This document shows, piece after piece, positions 32,577 through 40,325 of a stretch of DNA of 64,000 nt (within the stretch, counting starts at the first letter, position 1; each line of letters opens with the position of its first letter). The stretch comes from Saprospiraceae bacterium UBA6168. Lineage in GTDB: Bacteria > Bacteroidota > Bacteroidia > Chitinophagales > Saprospiraceae. The position numbers and the translations under genes are program-made. A model generated the notes under the pieces. That model was not told where the DNA came from. It made no database searches and saw only the letters and a list, made by a program, of their open reading frames with translations. The DNA is taken from contig DIUC01000039.1 in NCBI GenBank assembly GCA_002435785.1, positions 156,186 through 220,185 on the forward strand, read 5' to 3'.

Positions 32577-33752
32577 TTAGCTTTCGATTAATTTGATGAG
32601 TCCCTCTACGGCCCGCACGGCGCTGGCATCAATCGTAGCGCCCCGCTTTACCATTTCGAGTGATTTGTTGGCGGCTTCGAGCGCCTGTTTTTTCTTGCCG
32701 TTTTGCTTCAGAATTTCAGCGTAGGACATGTAATATTGGTAGTCGTTGCCTTTTTCGGCAGCCTCTTTGGCGTACTTCTCGGCGAGCTTCATGCACTTCT
32801 CGTCGGCGGCAAAGTTGTTGGCGATTTCGACCGCCATTTTGGCCAAGCCCTTTGGCTCCTCCTTGAGTGCGTCCTTGGCGTAGGCATCGCAGGCTTTCCC
32901 GAAGTTCTTTGGGTCCTTGGCGGCCTTGTGGTAGTTATAGTCTGCCTTGGCGGCAAATGCTGCGGCCTTTTCGCTGTAGTTTGCCTTCATTTTGGCCTTT
33001 GCCTCTTCCAGCAGTTCGGGCGTCTGGAACTCGATGGCTTTTTTCAAAGTATTGGTACATGCCAGCTCGATTCTATCACGCAGGGCTTGCAGTCCTTCCT
33101 GCATCCCGATTTCTTTTTGGTGCTTGATGAGCAGGTCAAAAATGCGGGAATCGGCCTCCACTGCTGCTTCAAGGATGAACTTCCGGTTGAACTCCGTGGA
33201 TAGGTTGTCCTGTGTGCGCAGGTACTCGTTGGAGATGCCGAGGCTGGGCTTGCCGGATTTGTTGAGCGCCTTCACGTAGTTGTAAACCAGCTCCGGGCTG
33301 CGGTCGCCCTTTTCGTAGAGTGCAGCAAAATCAAGGCTGTAATCTATTTTACCGAGCGCCATCTCGCCTTGGCGGAGCAGGCCGCCTACGTCTTGGCCGC
33401 CCACCACTTTCTGGATGACGGCTCCATCGCTGCCAATGAAGAACAGGGTCGGAAATGCACTGACGGCATATTTGCCCCTCAGCGAAATGCCCTCGCTTTC
33501 TTCCCAGTCAATTTTGAGGTTGATGAAGTTTTTGTTGAAATACTCGCCAACGGACTCGTCCTTGAACGTGGTGGCGGCCATGCGCTTACAGGGACCGCAC
33601 CATTTGGCGTAGGCATCCATGAAGATGGGCTTGCCTGTTTTTTTGGATTCTTCCAGCGCCTCGTTGAAGCTGCCGGGAAAGAAATCTATGCCCTGGGCGC
33701 CGAGTTGGAGCGACAATACCAAGGCCATGAACAAAGAAAGAATGGATTTCAT
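32577..33752 (-). CDS. Exported thioredoxin-fold/TPR protein, copy 2
   Basis: A 391-residue paralog of the gene downstream. It has a Sec signal (MKSILSLFMALVLSLQLGAQ), the active site AKWCGPCKRM, and the same helical C-terminus ending in a TPR-like repeat (KNGKKKQALEAANKSLEMV appears in modified form). The frame is open to 33800, but the ATG at 33752 begins the signal peptide. The two proteins share the block order and an FxxGSWKE/FPGSFNEA-type start of the mature chain, so they arose by tandem duplication and may differ in partner choice. Confidence 0.87.
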   Translation of the reverse strand: MKSILSLFMALVLSLQLGAQGIDFFPGSFNEALEESKKTGKPIFMDAYAKWCGPCKRMAATTFKDESVGEYFNKNFINLKIDWEESEGISLRGKYAVSAFPTLFFIGSDGAVIQKVVGGQDVGGLLRQGEMALGKIDYSLDFAALYEKGDRSPELVYNYVKALNKSGKPSLGISNEYLRTQDNLSTEFNRKFILEAAVEADSRIFDLLIKHQKEIGMQEGLQALRDRIELACTNTLKKAIEFQTPELLEEAKAKMKANYSEKAAAFAAKADYNYHKAAKDPKNFGKACDAYAKDALKEEPKGLAKMAVEIANNFAADEKCMKLAEKYAKEAAEKGNDYQYYMSYAEILKQNGKKKQALEAANKSLEMVKRGATIDASAVRAVEGLIKLIES

Positions 33753-33878
33753 GTGAAAATTGAATTTGAAATTTGAAGTGCAAAGAAACGGGTTTGGCAA
33801 CTCAGTTGCCCAAAAGGCAGGCCAGCTATCCGTTTTTCAGTATTTTTTAACTTAAAAAAGAAGGCTCCTTAGCGAAGC

Positions 33879-34415
33879 TTATTCCGTCGCCGCTCCTTGC
33901 CCGGCTTCGAACTGTTTTATCAAGTCTTCCGGCTTCACGTTGATGACGGAAAGCAGTTGTTTCACTTGCGCTGTGAGAAAGGTGTCGTTGGGGTAGGCCG
34001 TGAGAAATTTTTTGTAATACTTGGAGGCCATCACGGGGTCGTGCAGTTCGCTGTCGAAGGTAAAGCCTTGCTGGAAAAGTGCCAATGGTGCCTTTTGGTG
34101 CTTGCCATAATCCCGCCAAACCTGTCCCCAAAGCTCCACCGCCATGCCATACTCCCGTATGCCCTTTGCCGTATCGCCTGCCCGGAAAAGCAGCGAAGGC
34201 GTTAGGGTGTCCTGCGGATATTGCTGTCCGTAGGCCGTCGTCTTCTCAATCAATTGGAGGGCTGATTCCTTGTCTTTGTTGGCATCGCCAGCCTTGAGCA
34301 GGACTTGCTCCAGGGCCGTGATTTCGTTGAGCAGTTTTTCTTGGGCGGGATTTCGCCCCGGCTCACAAGCAAGAAAGAGGAGGGAAGTGAGCAAAAAAAC
34401 GGGAAACTTCTTCAT
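33879..34415 (-). CDS. TPR-like lipoprotein
   Basis: A 178-residue lipoprotein (MKKFPVFLLTSLLFLAC, Cys17) with two or three helical hairpins; SLLFRAGDTAKGIREYGMAV and ALFQQGFTFDSELHDPVMAS are TPR-like, and the length and style recall YbgF/BamD-like outer-membrane lipoproteins. The role is unknown. The ATG at 34415 gives the signal sequence; a TATTTTTG -7 box lies 14 bp upstream. Confidence 0.7.
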   Translation of the reverse strand: MKKFPVFLLTSLLFLACEPGRNPAQEKLLNEITALEQVLLKAGDANKDKESALQLIEKTTAYGQQYPQDTLTPSLLFRAGDTAKGIREYGMAVELWGQVWRDYGKHQKAPLALFQQGFTFDSELHDPVMASKYYKKFLTAYPNDTFLTAQVKQLLSVINVKPEDLIKQFEAGQGAATE

Positions 34416-34428
34416 GATTTTTTTTTGG

Positions 34429-34436
34429 CAAAAATA
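34429..34436 (-). promoter_or_regulatory. -7 box (TATTTTTG) for the TPR-like lipoprotein gene
   Basis: Minus-strand TAnnTTTG match 14 bp before the ATG at 34415. Confidence 0.45.
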
Positions 34437-34457
34437 CCAAATCAAGCAGACACCTGT

Positions 34458-35432
34458 TCATATCGCCATAATCGGCAGCAATTTATGCTTGGCCAGCGTC
34501 ACCTTGGTCGTCTCAAAATCTTTGGTGATGCCCAGAAGAAAGCCACCGCCGCCTGCGCCGCAGACTTTCAGCTTGAACAAATCGCCTTCCAGCCCCAACT
34601 TCCACAGGGGGTGAAACTTCGGGGGAATCAACCTTGGCAAGAACCTCAACTGGAACAAGCCAATATTATGAACCTGCCCGAAAAGCCGCTTACCATCGCC
34701 GTCTAAGAAAGCGTCAATCGCCTTGTCCACATCAAGGTTGAGGGACATTTGGCAGCGTGCCTTAAATGTAATCCCTTCCATTTTTTTCAAAAAATAGTCA
34801 ATGAACTCCGCAGCGTTTCTCGGCTTCCCGGTGTCCAACAAGAAGATGGTATGGCTGCCTTTCGGTGGCAATTGGGCGTTGTCTAGCCAACAAAAACTTT
34901 TTGGCAAGGCTGCCAGTGTTACGTTTCCACTTGGCCCGCCGAGCAGCACCGGTTTTTGCAAAAAACAAATCAGCGGGTCGGTGCCGCTGCTCGTGCCATG
35001 AAAAAACGCCTCCATTTGCGCAAGCGCCTGTTTCAATTCCGAGAGCGAACTATCCTCTATGTCCCAATTGCCAATTCCCCAATTTACTGGCGTGAATCTT
35101 CGATTTCCTAAAACCGCCGCCACCAGTGCCCCTGAACTCCCCGCCCCATAGCCCGTCGGGATATTCGACTCGAAGACAAGCCCCTTGGCCAACTCCTGCT
35201 TAAAAGCTGCCGTATCAAGTTGCGCCAGCAGTTGGCCCCGCTGTTGCAGTTGTTCGAGGTAGTAGGCTAATTGGGGCAGTTTCATCTGCCGGGCGGCAAG
35301 CTCGTCGGGGCCAAGGTGCGGGGCATACGCCCATTTGCCCGAAAACAACGGCAACGGCAAGGCCAGTGCACGTGAGCCAACGTTGACAGTGTGCTCACCA
35401 AGAAGGAGAAGTTTGGCTGGATAGTTTTTCAT
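34458..35432 (-). CDS. GHMP kinase, probably mevalonate kinase
   Basis: A 324-residue GHMP kinase. The N-terminal KLLLLGEHTVNVGSRALALP, the ATP loop IPTGYGAGSSGALVAAV and the C-terminal VCGAGGGGFLLG are the three family motifs; the ESNIPTGYGAGSS form and the GTSSGTDPLI segment (Asp as catalytic base) fit mevalonate kinase best. Mevalonate-pathway genes occur in part of the Bacteroidota, and a polyprenyl synthase gene is in the window, but no other mevalonate gene lies next to this one, so another GHMP substrate remains possible. It is divergent from the quinone oxidoreductase gene. Confidence 0.75.
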   Translation of the reverse strand: MKNYPAKLLLLGEHTVNVGSRALALPLPLFSGKWAYAPHLGPDELAARQMKLPQLAYYLEQLQQRGQLLAQLDTAAFKQELAKGLVFESNIPTGYGAGSSGALVAAVLGNRRFTPVNWGIGNWDIEDSSLSELKQALAQMEAFFHGTSSGTDPLICFLQKPVLLGGPSGNVTLAALPKSFCWLDNAQLPPKGSHTIFLLDTGKPRNAAEFIDYFLKKMEGITFKARCQMSLNLDVDKAIDAFLDGDGKRLFGQVHNIGLFQLRFLPRLIPPKFHPLWKLGLEGDLFKLKVCGAGGGGFLLGITKDFETTKVTLAKHKLLPIMAI

Positions 35433-35452
35433 TCGACAAAAACTGAAAAAGC

Positions 35453-35460
35453 AAAGGTAA
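35453..35460 (-). promoter_or_regulatory. -7 box (TACCTTTG) for the GHMP kinase gene
   Basis: Minus-strand TAnnTTTG match 20 bp before the ATG at 35432; it is back to back with the promoter of the divergent gene. Confidence 0.5.
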
Positions 35461-35478
35461 AAGTCTGGCGGGTTCTGC

Positions 35479-35486
35479 TACTTTTG
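35479..35486 (+). promoter_or_regulatory. -7 box (TACTTTTG) for the quinone oxidoreductase gene
   Basis: Plus-strand TAnnTTTG match 33 bp before the ATG at 35520, 19 bp from the opposing box. Confidence 0.5.
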
Positions 35487-35519
35487 CTTTTCCGACAAAC
35501 ACTTTTTAGCTAAAAAATA

Positions 35520-36533
35520 ATGCAACGAAAATCCTATCGCCTGAAGGCCGGCAACATCAACAACCTCAAGCTCGTGACCGATGAACTGCCCGACCCCGGC
35601 CCCAACGAGGTGACGGTAGAGGTGAAGGCCATCGGCCTCAACTTCGCCGATGTGTCCGTCATACTTGGCTTGTACAGTGCCACGCCCAAGGGGCAGTTCA
35701 CGCCAGGGCTGGAGGTGTCGGGCATAGTGACGAAGGTGGGCAGCAGCGTGACCACCGTGCGCACTGGCGACCGTGTGATGGCGGTCTGCCGCTTCGGGGG
35801 GTATGCCACGCACCTGAACATGGATGCCAAGTACGCCATGCCCATCCCCGCCGACTGGTCGTTCGAGGAGGGGGCGGCGTACCTCGTGCAGGTGCTCACG
35901 GCCTACTACGCCCTGCGCCCGCTCGGCAATTTGCAGCCGGGCCAAACGGTGCTCATCCATAGCGCTGCGGGCGGTACGGGCATATTCGCCAACCGGCTGG
36001 CCAAGAAAATGGGCGCTACCACCATCGGCACGGTAGGCAGCACGGCCAAGCTCGACCTGCTGCGGGAGGAGGGCGTGGACTTCCCCATCGTTCGGGACGA
36101 AAACTTTTTCCAAAGCCTCGACAAAGTGCTTAAAGACAGGGAGTTGAACTTGGTTTTGGAGACCAACAACGGCAAGCTGCTCATGGGCGACTTCAAGCGG
36201 CTGGCCCCGATGGGGAGGAGCATCGTTTATAGCGCCGCCGAGTTCGTGACGCACGGCAACCGCCCCAACCTCCTTAAAATCATCTGGATGTTCTTGCGTC
36301 GGCCAAAGATTGACCCGATGAAACTGACCGATGGCAACCGGGGCATGTTGGGCTTCAACCTCATTTACCTGTACGAAAAATCGCACTTGCTCCAGCAGTA
36401 TGTGCAAGAGATTAAGGAACTGAACATTGGCAAACCAAGGGTAGGCCATGTGCTCAGTTTTGACAAGTTGCCGGAGGCAGTTCGGCTGCTACAATCGGGG
36501 AAAACAATGGGAAAAGTTGTTGTAAAAATCTAA
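35520..36533 (+). CDS. Zinc-free MDR NAD(P)H:quinone oxidoreductase
   Basis: A 337-residue medium-chain reductase. The N-terminal GroES-like domain shows NEVTVEVKAIGLNFADV and the GLEVSGIVTKVGSSV block; the Rossmann loop is SAAGGTGIFANRLAKKMGA (about residues 142-160). The catalytic-zinc Cys/His ligands of alcohol dehydrogenases are missing, as in quinone reductases (QOR). It would reduce quinones or enones with NADPH in the cytosol. A small gene and an ElaA gene follow with spacings of 6 bp and -4 bp, so the three may be one transcript. Confidence 0.88.
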   Translation: MQRKSYRLKAGNINNLKLVTDELPDPGPNEVTVEVKAIGLNFADVSVILGLYSATPKGQFTPGLEVSGIVTKVGSSVTTVRTGDRVMAVCRFGGYATHLNMDAKYAMPIPADWSFEEGAAYLVQVLTAYYALRPLGNLQPGQTVLIHSAAGGTGIFANRLAKKMGATTIGTVGSTAKLDLLREEGVDFPIVRDENFFQSLDKVLKDRELNLVLETNNGKLLMGDFKRLAPMGRSIVYSAAEFVTHGNRPNLLKIIWMFLRRPKIDPMKLTDGNRGMLGFNLIYLYEKSHLLQQYVQEIKELNIGKPRVGHVLSFDKLPEAVRLLQSGKTMGKVVVKI

Positions 36534-36539
36534 TAAACA

Positions 36540-36788
36540 ATGAGTTATAAAACCGTCTTCGTAGATGCCGCAATGGTGAAAAGCAAATCTACTTGGGGAG
36601 TTTCCTTGGAAGAACCCAACGGGGACCAGTTTGCCCGTGACATCCAAGCGACTGTTCTGGAAAATGACTTAGCAGGTTTTGAACTAATACAATCCATGCC
36701 CGTTACATCGTCCAAAACTATTTCAGGTGCCTACGCCTACTCGTTCACGTCTGGCGTAATTTTGATTTTCAAACAGAGAAATCCATGA
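36540..36788 (+). CDS. Small hypothetical protein
   Basis: An 82-residue protein that starts 6 bp after the quinone reductase gene and overlaps the ElaA gene by 4 bp (ATGA). The sequence (SYKTVFVDAAMVKSKSTWGV, GFELIQSMPVTSS, FTSGVILIFKQ) has strand-helix-strand character like short DUF4177-type proteins, but I cannot assign it firmly. Operon spacing on both sides supports that it is real. Confidence 0.62.
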   Translation: MSYKTVFVDAAMVKSKSTWGVSLEEPNGDQFARDIQATVLENDLAGFELIQSMPVTSSKTISGAYAYSFTSGVILIFKQRNP

Positions 36789-37231
36789 TATCCTTCCGCT
36801 GCAAACCCTTTTACGACCTGACTGCCATCCAGCTTTACGGCATCATGGCACTGCGCCAAGAGGTGTTCATCGTCGAGCAAAACTGTGCCTACCTTGATGC
36901 CGACGGCAAAGACCTCAAGGGCTACCACCTCACCGGCCATGACGACGACGGCAAGTTGGTGGCCTACGCCCGTTTGTTGCCCAAAGGGGTTTCTTATGAG
37001 AATTTTGTCTCCATTGGGCGCATCGCCACTTCCCCCTTGGTGCGGGGTACAGGTGCTGGGCAGCAGTTGATGAAGGAAGCACTGAACAGCATGGAAGAGC
37101 TATTCTCCGGCGAAAGCATCAAAATCAGCGGACAGAGCTACCTGCGGAATTTTTATGAAAGCTTCGGCTTCGTCGTGAGCGGCGAGGAGTACATGGAGGA
37201 CGATATTCCGCACTTGCCAATGGTAAGGTGA
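36785..37231 (+). CDS. elaA: GNAT acetyltransferase (ElaA-like)
   Basis: A 148-residue GNAT protein. ALRQEVFIVEQNCAYLDADG is the ElaA signature near the N-terminus, and IGRIATSPLVRGTGAGQQLM is the acetyl-CoA pyrophosphate-binding loop (motif A), followed by the YESFGF motif B. ElaA-type enzymes acetylate unknown small molecules or proteins. It is the last gene of a likely three-gene transcript. Confidence 0.88.
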   Translation: MISFRCKPFYDLTAIQLYGIMALRQEVFIVEQNCAYLDADGKDLKGYHLTGHDDDGKLVAYARLLPKGVSYENFVSIGRIATSPLVRGTGAGQQLMKEALNSMEELFSGESIKISGQSYLRNFYESFGFVVSGEEYMEDDIPHLPMVR

Positions 37232-37301
37232 TTTCGATTTACGATTGGTTAGTAGCTAACCCGTTGATTTTTAGCGGATTGGATAAATCATCATTCGTCA
37301 A

Positions 37302-38453
37302 TCAAAAAACTCCCAGCTTCTTCAGCACCACATCCACCTCGTCCGGGGTGTTGACGTTCATCAGCACATCAGGGTTTGGCGCATCGAGCACTTGCACGGG
37401 GGAATTGATGAGCACCTTGCGGGGGCAGGAATAGCCCTGTGCCAGAAATTGCAGCAAAATGGGGTAGCTCCTCGGCTCCCAAATGGCCACCAACGGTTCT
37501 GGGAACCCGCTCTCTGGGCTGCGGTAGGCCGTGGCAATGGCCGAGGGGTTGCGGTGGCTGACGAGGTGGCGCAGCGCCGCTTCGTCGAGCAGAGGTAGGT
37601 CGCAGGCCACTACCAGCCAAGCACTGTCCGGCTGCTGCCGAAAGGCAGAAAGCAATGCCCCCATCGGCCCCAAACCCAAAAAGGTGTCGGGCAGCACGTC
37701 ATGGGTATAGACCAGCTCGCCAGCTTGTTCGGGACGGCAGGAGAGCTTCGTCTTGTGGCAAACTTTTTCCAGCAACTCAATCATCACGTCCCGCTGCGGC
37801 TTGTCGTGGTACTGCAATACACTCTTGTCGGTGCCCATGCGGCGGCTCTTGCCCCCGGCCAGCACGAGGCCGTTCAACGGCGGTAGGACGTGTTTCAGTC
37901 CTTTTACAAAAAATGATTGAATCGCTTGAAAATCAGCGAGTTGCAACACAGGTATCTTGTCGAAGTGCTTCAAGTTTTCTTTCAAAAAGTCAAACGGTTG
38001 CATCGCCGGGTCGGTGAGCAAAATTAACTGCACATCAGTCAGGCGGTCGAGCTTCCGATGCAGCGAGTCCGCTTTTTTTGGGTCAATGACCACCACTTGC
38101 TTTTTCGCTTCGAAATGGTTGCCGTTTACCAGCACAATATCCATTTCGTTGAACAACGGACGGAACTGCCACTGCGTCGGCTTGCCCTTGAAGTCGAGGC
38201 GGTTGTACTCGATTTTGTCGGTGAACTCCAACATGGCACCGTTCTCCAATTGCGAACTGCCAACCGAGGAACTGCCTACTTCTTTGTGGTCGGCATCCAC
38301 ATAGCCAATTTTCCATTGAGTTGAAAATGCGTCGCAAAGCTGCTTGGCCAACCCCTTGATAGCTCCGCAATCCGTACCGAGGATGGCCCACTCGTTCCGG
38401 CCAAAATTGCCGAGTGAGGGCTTGGCAATGTCATCGTGTTTCTTGTGCTTCAT
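37302..38453 (-). CDS. mobA: Molybdenum cofactor guanylyltransferase with MobB-like N-terminus
   Basis: A 383-residue fusion. Residues from about 190 are MobA: LVLAGGKSRRMGTDKSVLQY binds GTP, GLGPMGALLSAF and VVACDLPLL(DE) follow in order. MobA joins GMP to molybdopterin. The first ~185 residues look like MobB (KHDDIAKPSLGNFGRNEWAI, later VVVIDPKKADSLHRKL and ILLTDPAM), but its P-loop GTDCGAIKG lacks the GKT/S form and probably does not hydrolyse GTP. The ATG at 38453 begins the conserved KHKKH start; the frame is open further upstream. moaC lies 98 bp upstream on the same strand. Confidence 0.85.
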   Translation of the reverse strand: MKHKKHDDIAKPSLGNFGRNEWAILGTDCGAIKGLAKQLCDAFSTQWKIGYVDADHKEVGSSSVGSSQLENGAMLEFTDKIEYNRLDFKGKPTQWQFRPLFNEMDIVLVNGNHFEAKKQVVVIDPKKADSLHRKLDRLTDVQLILLTDPAMQPFDFLKENLKHFDKIPVLQLADFQAIQSFFVKGLKHVLPPLNGLVLAGGKSRRMGTDKSVLQYHDKPQRDVMIELLEKVCHKTKLSCRPEQAGELVYTHDVLPDTFLGLGPMGALLSAFRQQPDSAWLVVACDLPLLDEAALRHLVSHRNPSAIATAYRSPESGFPEPLVAIWEPRSYPILLQFLAQGYSCPRKVLINSPVQVLDAPNPDVLMNVNTPDEVDVVLKKLGVF

Positions 38454-38550
38454 TTCTCTTTGGTTGATAATTTTGATACAGGTTTGTAGCGATTGATACG
38501 AGGCGTCGTCATGCGAGAAATCAACCATTCTCAACTTTCATAAACCATTC

Positions 38551-39030
38551 TCAACCCCTTTTAAAATCCTTCTTTCCTCCCGTCTTCGACACCAGCATGG
38601 TCTCTTTGATGACGATGTTGTGCGACATGGCCTTGCACATATCATATATGGTGAGCGCCGCCACCGAGGCACCAGTGAGTGCTTCCATTTCCACGCCCGT
38701 CTTGCCAGTGAGGCTGGCCTCGCACTCGATGACGACCTCCCGGTGCTCGTTCAGGGCAATGTGCACTTGGCAGTTTTCGAGGCCAAGTGGGTGGCAGAGT
38801 GGGATGAGCTCGCCCGTGCGCTTGGCGGCCATCACGCCAGCGATGATGGCCGTCTGGAACACGGGGCCTTTTTTCGAGTGGATGTCGTCATTGGCAAAAT
38901 GCTGCAAAATCACTTCGTCCAGCACCACGGTACTTCGGGCGATGGCAGTGCGGCGGGTGAGCGGTTTTGCCCCCACGTCCACCATGGAGGGGTTGCCTGT
39001 GGCATCGAGATGAGTGAAGTTTTTTGACAT
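38551..39030 (-). CDS. moaC: Cyclic pyranopterin monophosphate synthase
   Basis: A 159-residue protein of molybdenum cofactor synthesis that converts the MoaA product to cyclic pyranopterin monophosphate. Conserved MoaC blocks are FTHLDATGNPSMVDVGAK, GVMAAKRTGELIPLCHPL and VEMEALTGASVAALTIYDMC, with the catalytic Lys in KDF near the end (KTGGKKDFKRG). The frame is open to 39180 but the ATG at 39030 gives the family start. It lies upstream of the MobB-MobA gene on the same strand, so cofactor synthesis genes are grouped; moaA, moaD and moaE are not in the window. Confidence 0.93.
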   Translation of the reverse strand: MSKNFTHLDATGNPSMVDVGAKPLTRRTAIARSTVVLDEVILQHFANDDIHSKKGPVFQTAIIAGVMAAKRTGELIPLCHPLGLENCQVHIALNEHREVVIECEASLTGKTGVEMEALTGASVAALTIYDMCKAMSHNIVIKETMLVSKTGGKKDFKRG

Positions 39031-39056
39031 AAAAAGGGACGGCGTTGAGCCGCTGG

Positions 39057-39064
39057 CAAAGTTA
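39057..39064 (-). promoter_or_regulatory. -7 box (TAACTTTG) for moaC
   Basis: Minus-strand TAnnTTTG match 27 bp before the ATG at 39030. The large palindrome begins at the same place. Confidence 0.5.
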
Positions 39065-39224
39065 GGAACGGGGAAATGATAAGTTATCGGTTTTGGGTAG
39101 GCTATTTTTGTTTTGGGTGGGTTTTGAAAATGTGAGCATAGTGGGGCTATTTGAACATTTTCAAAAGCCGCCCAAGGCAAAAAGGGTCAGCCAAAAGCGA
39201 CAAGTTATCATTTCCCCCGTTCCT
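39064..39224. repeat. 161-bp imperfect palindrome between moaC and purQ
   Basis: The left arm 39064-39132 and right arm 39155-39224 are about 80% reverse complementary over ~70 nt, with perfect blocks at the ends (AGGAACGGGG.AAATGATAA) and near the loop (CTTTTGAAAATGT type). The loop is about 22 nt. No coding frame. It could be a MITE or encode a long hairpin RNA. It makes up most of the gene-free stretch 39031-39430. Confidence 0.82.
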
Positions 39225-39316
39225 CAGTGCATGTTTTGGCTGCAATTTTGCCAAAAATCACCCATTCTTCAAGTATTTTAGCGATTCAGCACCGCTTTTT
39301 GCGCATGGTTTTTACC

Positions 39317-39324
39317 TACTTTTG
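39317..39324 (+). promoter_or_regulatory. -7 box (TACTTTTG) for purQ
   Basis: Plus-strand TAnnTTTG match 107 bp before the ATG. The leader that follows contains an inverted repeat (TTAGACTTTAG near 39356 and CTAAAGTCTA near 39394) that could form a hairpin. Confidence 0.45.
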
Positions 39325-39430
39325 CTGCTCAAAAAAGACGTTAGACAGGAGACGTTAGACTTTAGGCAGTCCGCCACAGAAAAAATCTATTGTCTAAAGT
39401 CTATCATCCAATGTCTCAAAAAGCAGCAAC

Positions 39431-40132
39431 ATGAAAATTGGTGTAGTCATTTTTCCGGGTTCCAATTGCGACCACGACATGCTCCATGTATTGGGGAACG
39501 TGATGCAGCAAGAAGTGGTAGCGCTTTGGCACAAAGACAGCCAGCTACCGTCCGACCTCGACTGTGTAGTGCTTCCGGGCGGTTTTTCTTACGGGGACTA
39601 TCTTCGCTGCGGGGCCATCGCCCGCTTTTCACCGCTGATGGGTGCTGTGATTGAGTTTGCCAACAGTGGCGGCTATGTGTTCGGCATTTGCAACGGCTTC
39701 CAGATACTTTGCGAAGCGGGATTGCTACCGGGCGTTTTGCTGCGCAACGACCGCCAGCAGTTCATTTGCCGCAATATCTGGCTGCGCTCCATGACCCGCA
39801 ACTCTGCCATCACTTCCCGAATTGATTCTCAGGCGGTACTAAAAATCCCCATTGCCCATGCGGAGGGCCGCTACTATGCCGATGATGCCACGCTTGCGGA
39901 ACTGGAAGCCAACGACCAGATTTTGTTCAAATATTGTTCACCATCTGGCGAAATCTCGCTGGAGGCCAACCCGAACGGCGCACTGCGCAACATTGCAGGC
40001 ATTTGCAACCGTGGCCGCAACGTGTTCGGCATGATGCCCCACCCAGAGCGGGCCTCTGAGGAAGTGCTCGGCAACGCAGACGGTCGCATTCTGTTTGAGT
40101 CGCTGGTGCAGGCCGTCGAAGTGGCGGTTTGA
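39431..40132 (+). CDS. purQ: Phosphoribosylformylglycinamidine synthase subunit PurQ
   Basis: A 233-residue class I glutamine amidotransferase that supplies ammonia for step 4 of purine synthesis. IGVVIFPGSNCDHDM is the PurQ start, the nucleophile Cys lies in YVFGICNGFQIL, and the catalytic His-Pro-Glu is MPHPERAS near the C-terminus. Length is normal for PurQ of the split type, so a separate PurL small-type subunit should exist elsewhere. It is not in an operon with other purine genes here; purA is 15 kb away on the other strand. Confidence 0.93.
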   Translation: MKIGVVIFPGSNCDHDMLHVLGNVMQQEVVALWHKDSQLPSDLDCVVLPGGFSYGDYLRCGAIARFSPLMGAVIEFANSGGYVFGICNGFQILCEAGLLPGVLLRNDRQQFICRNIWLRSMTRNSAITSRIDSQAVLKIPIAHAEGRYYADDATLAELEANDQILFKYCSPSGEISLEANPNGALRNIAGICNRGRNVFGMMPHPERASEEVLGNADGRILFESLVQAVEVAV

Positions 40133-40175
40133 TATTAGTTTTGAATAAAATTTGTTGGAGAATCCAACTTTCCTG

Positions 40176-40183
40176 TAATTTTG
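40176..40183 (+). promoter_or_regulatory. -7 box (TAATTTTG) for the coiled-coil gene
   Basis: Plus-strand TAnnTTTG match, leaving a ~140-nt leader before the ATG at 40326. I see no riboswitch-like fold in that leader. Confidence 0.45.
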
Positions 40184-40325
40184 AAAAAAATATAAACTGT
40201 TCAGCGCTTTTGGCCTGAACTTGGATTAGCGAACGAACCTACAATTCCAACATTCAAATTGTTGAACCTGAACGCATTACATTTACTGATTTTTTACTGA
40301 CAACAACCTTAAACGCAACTGTAAC

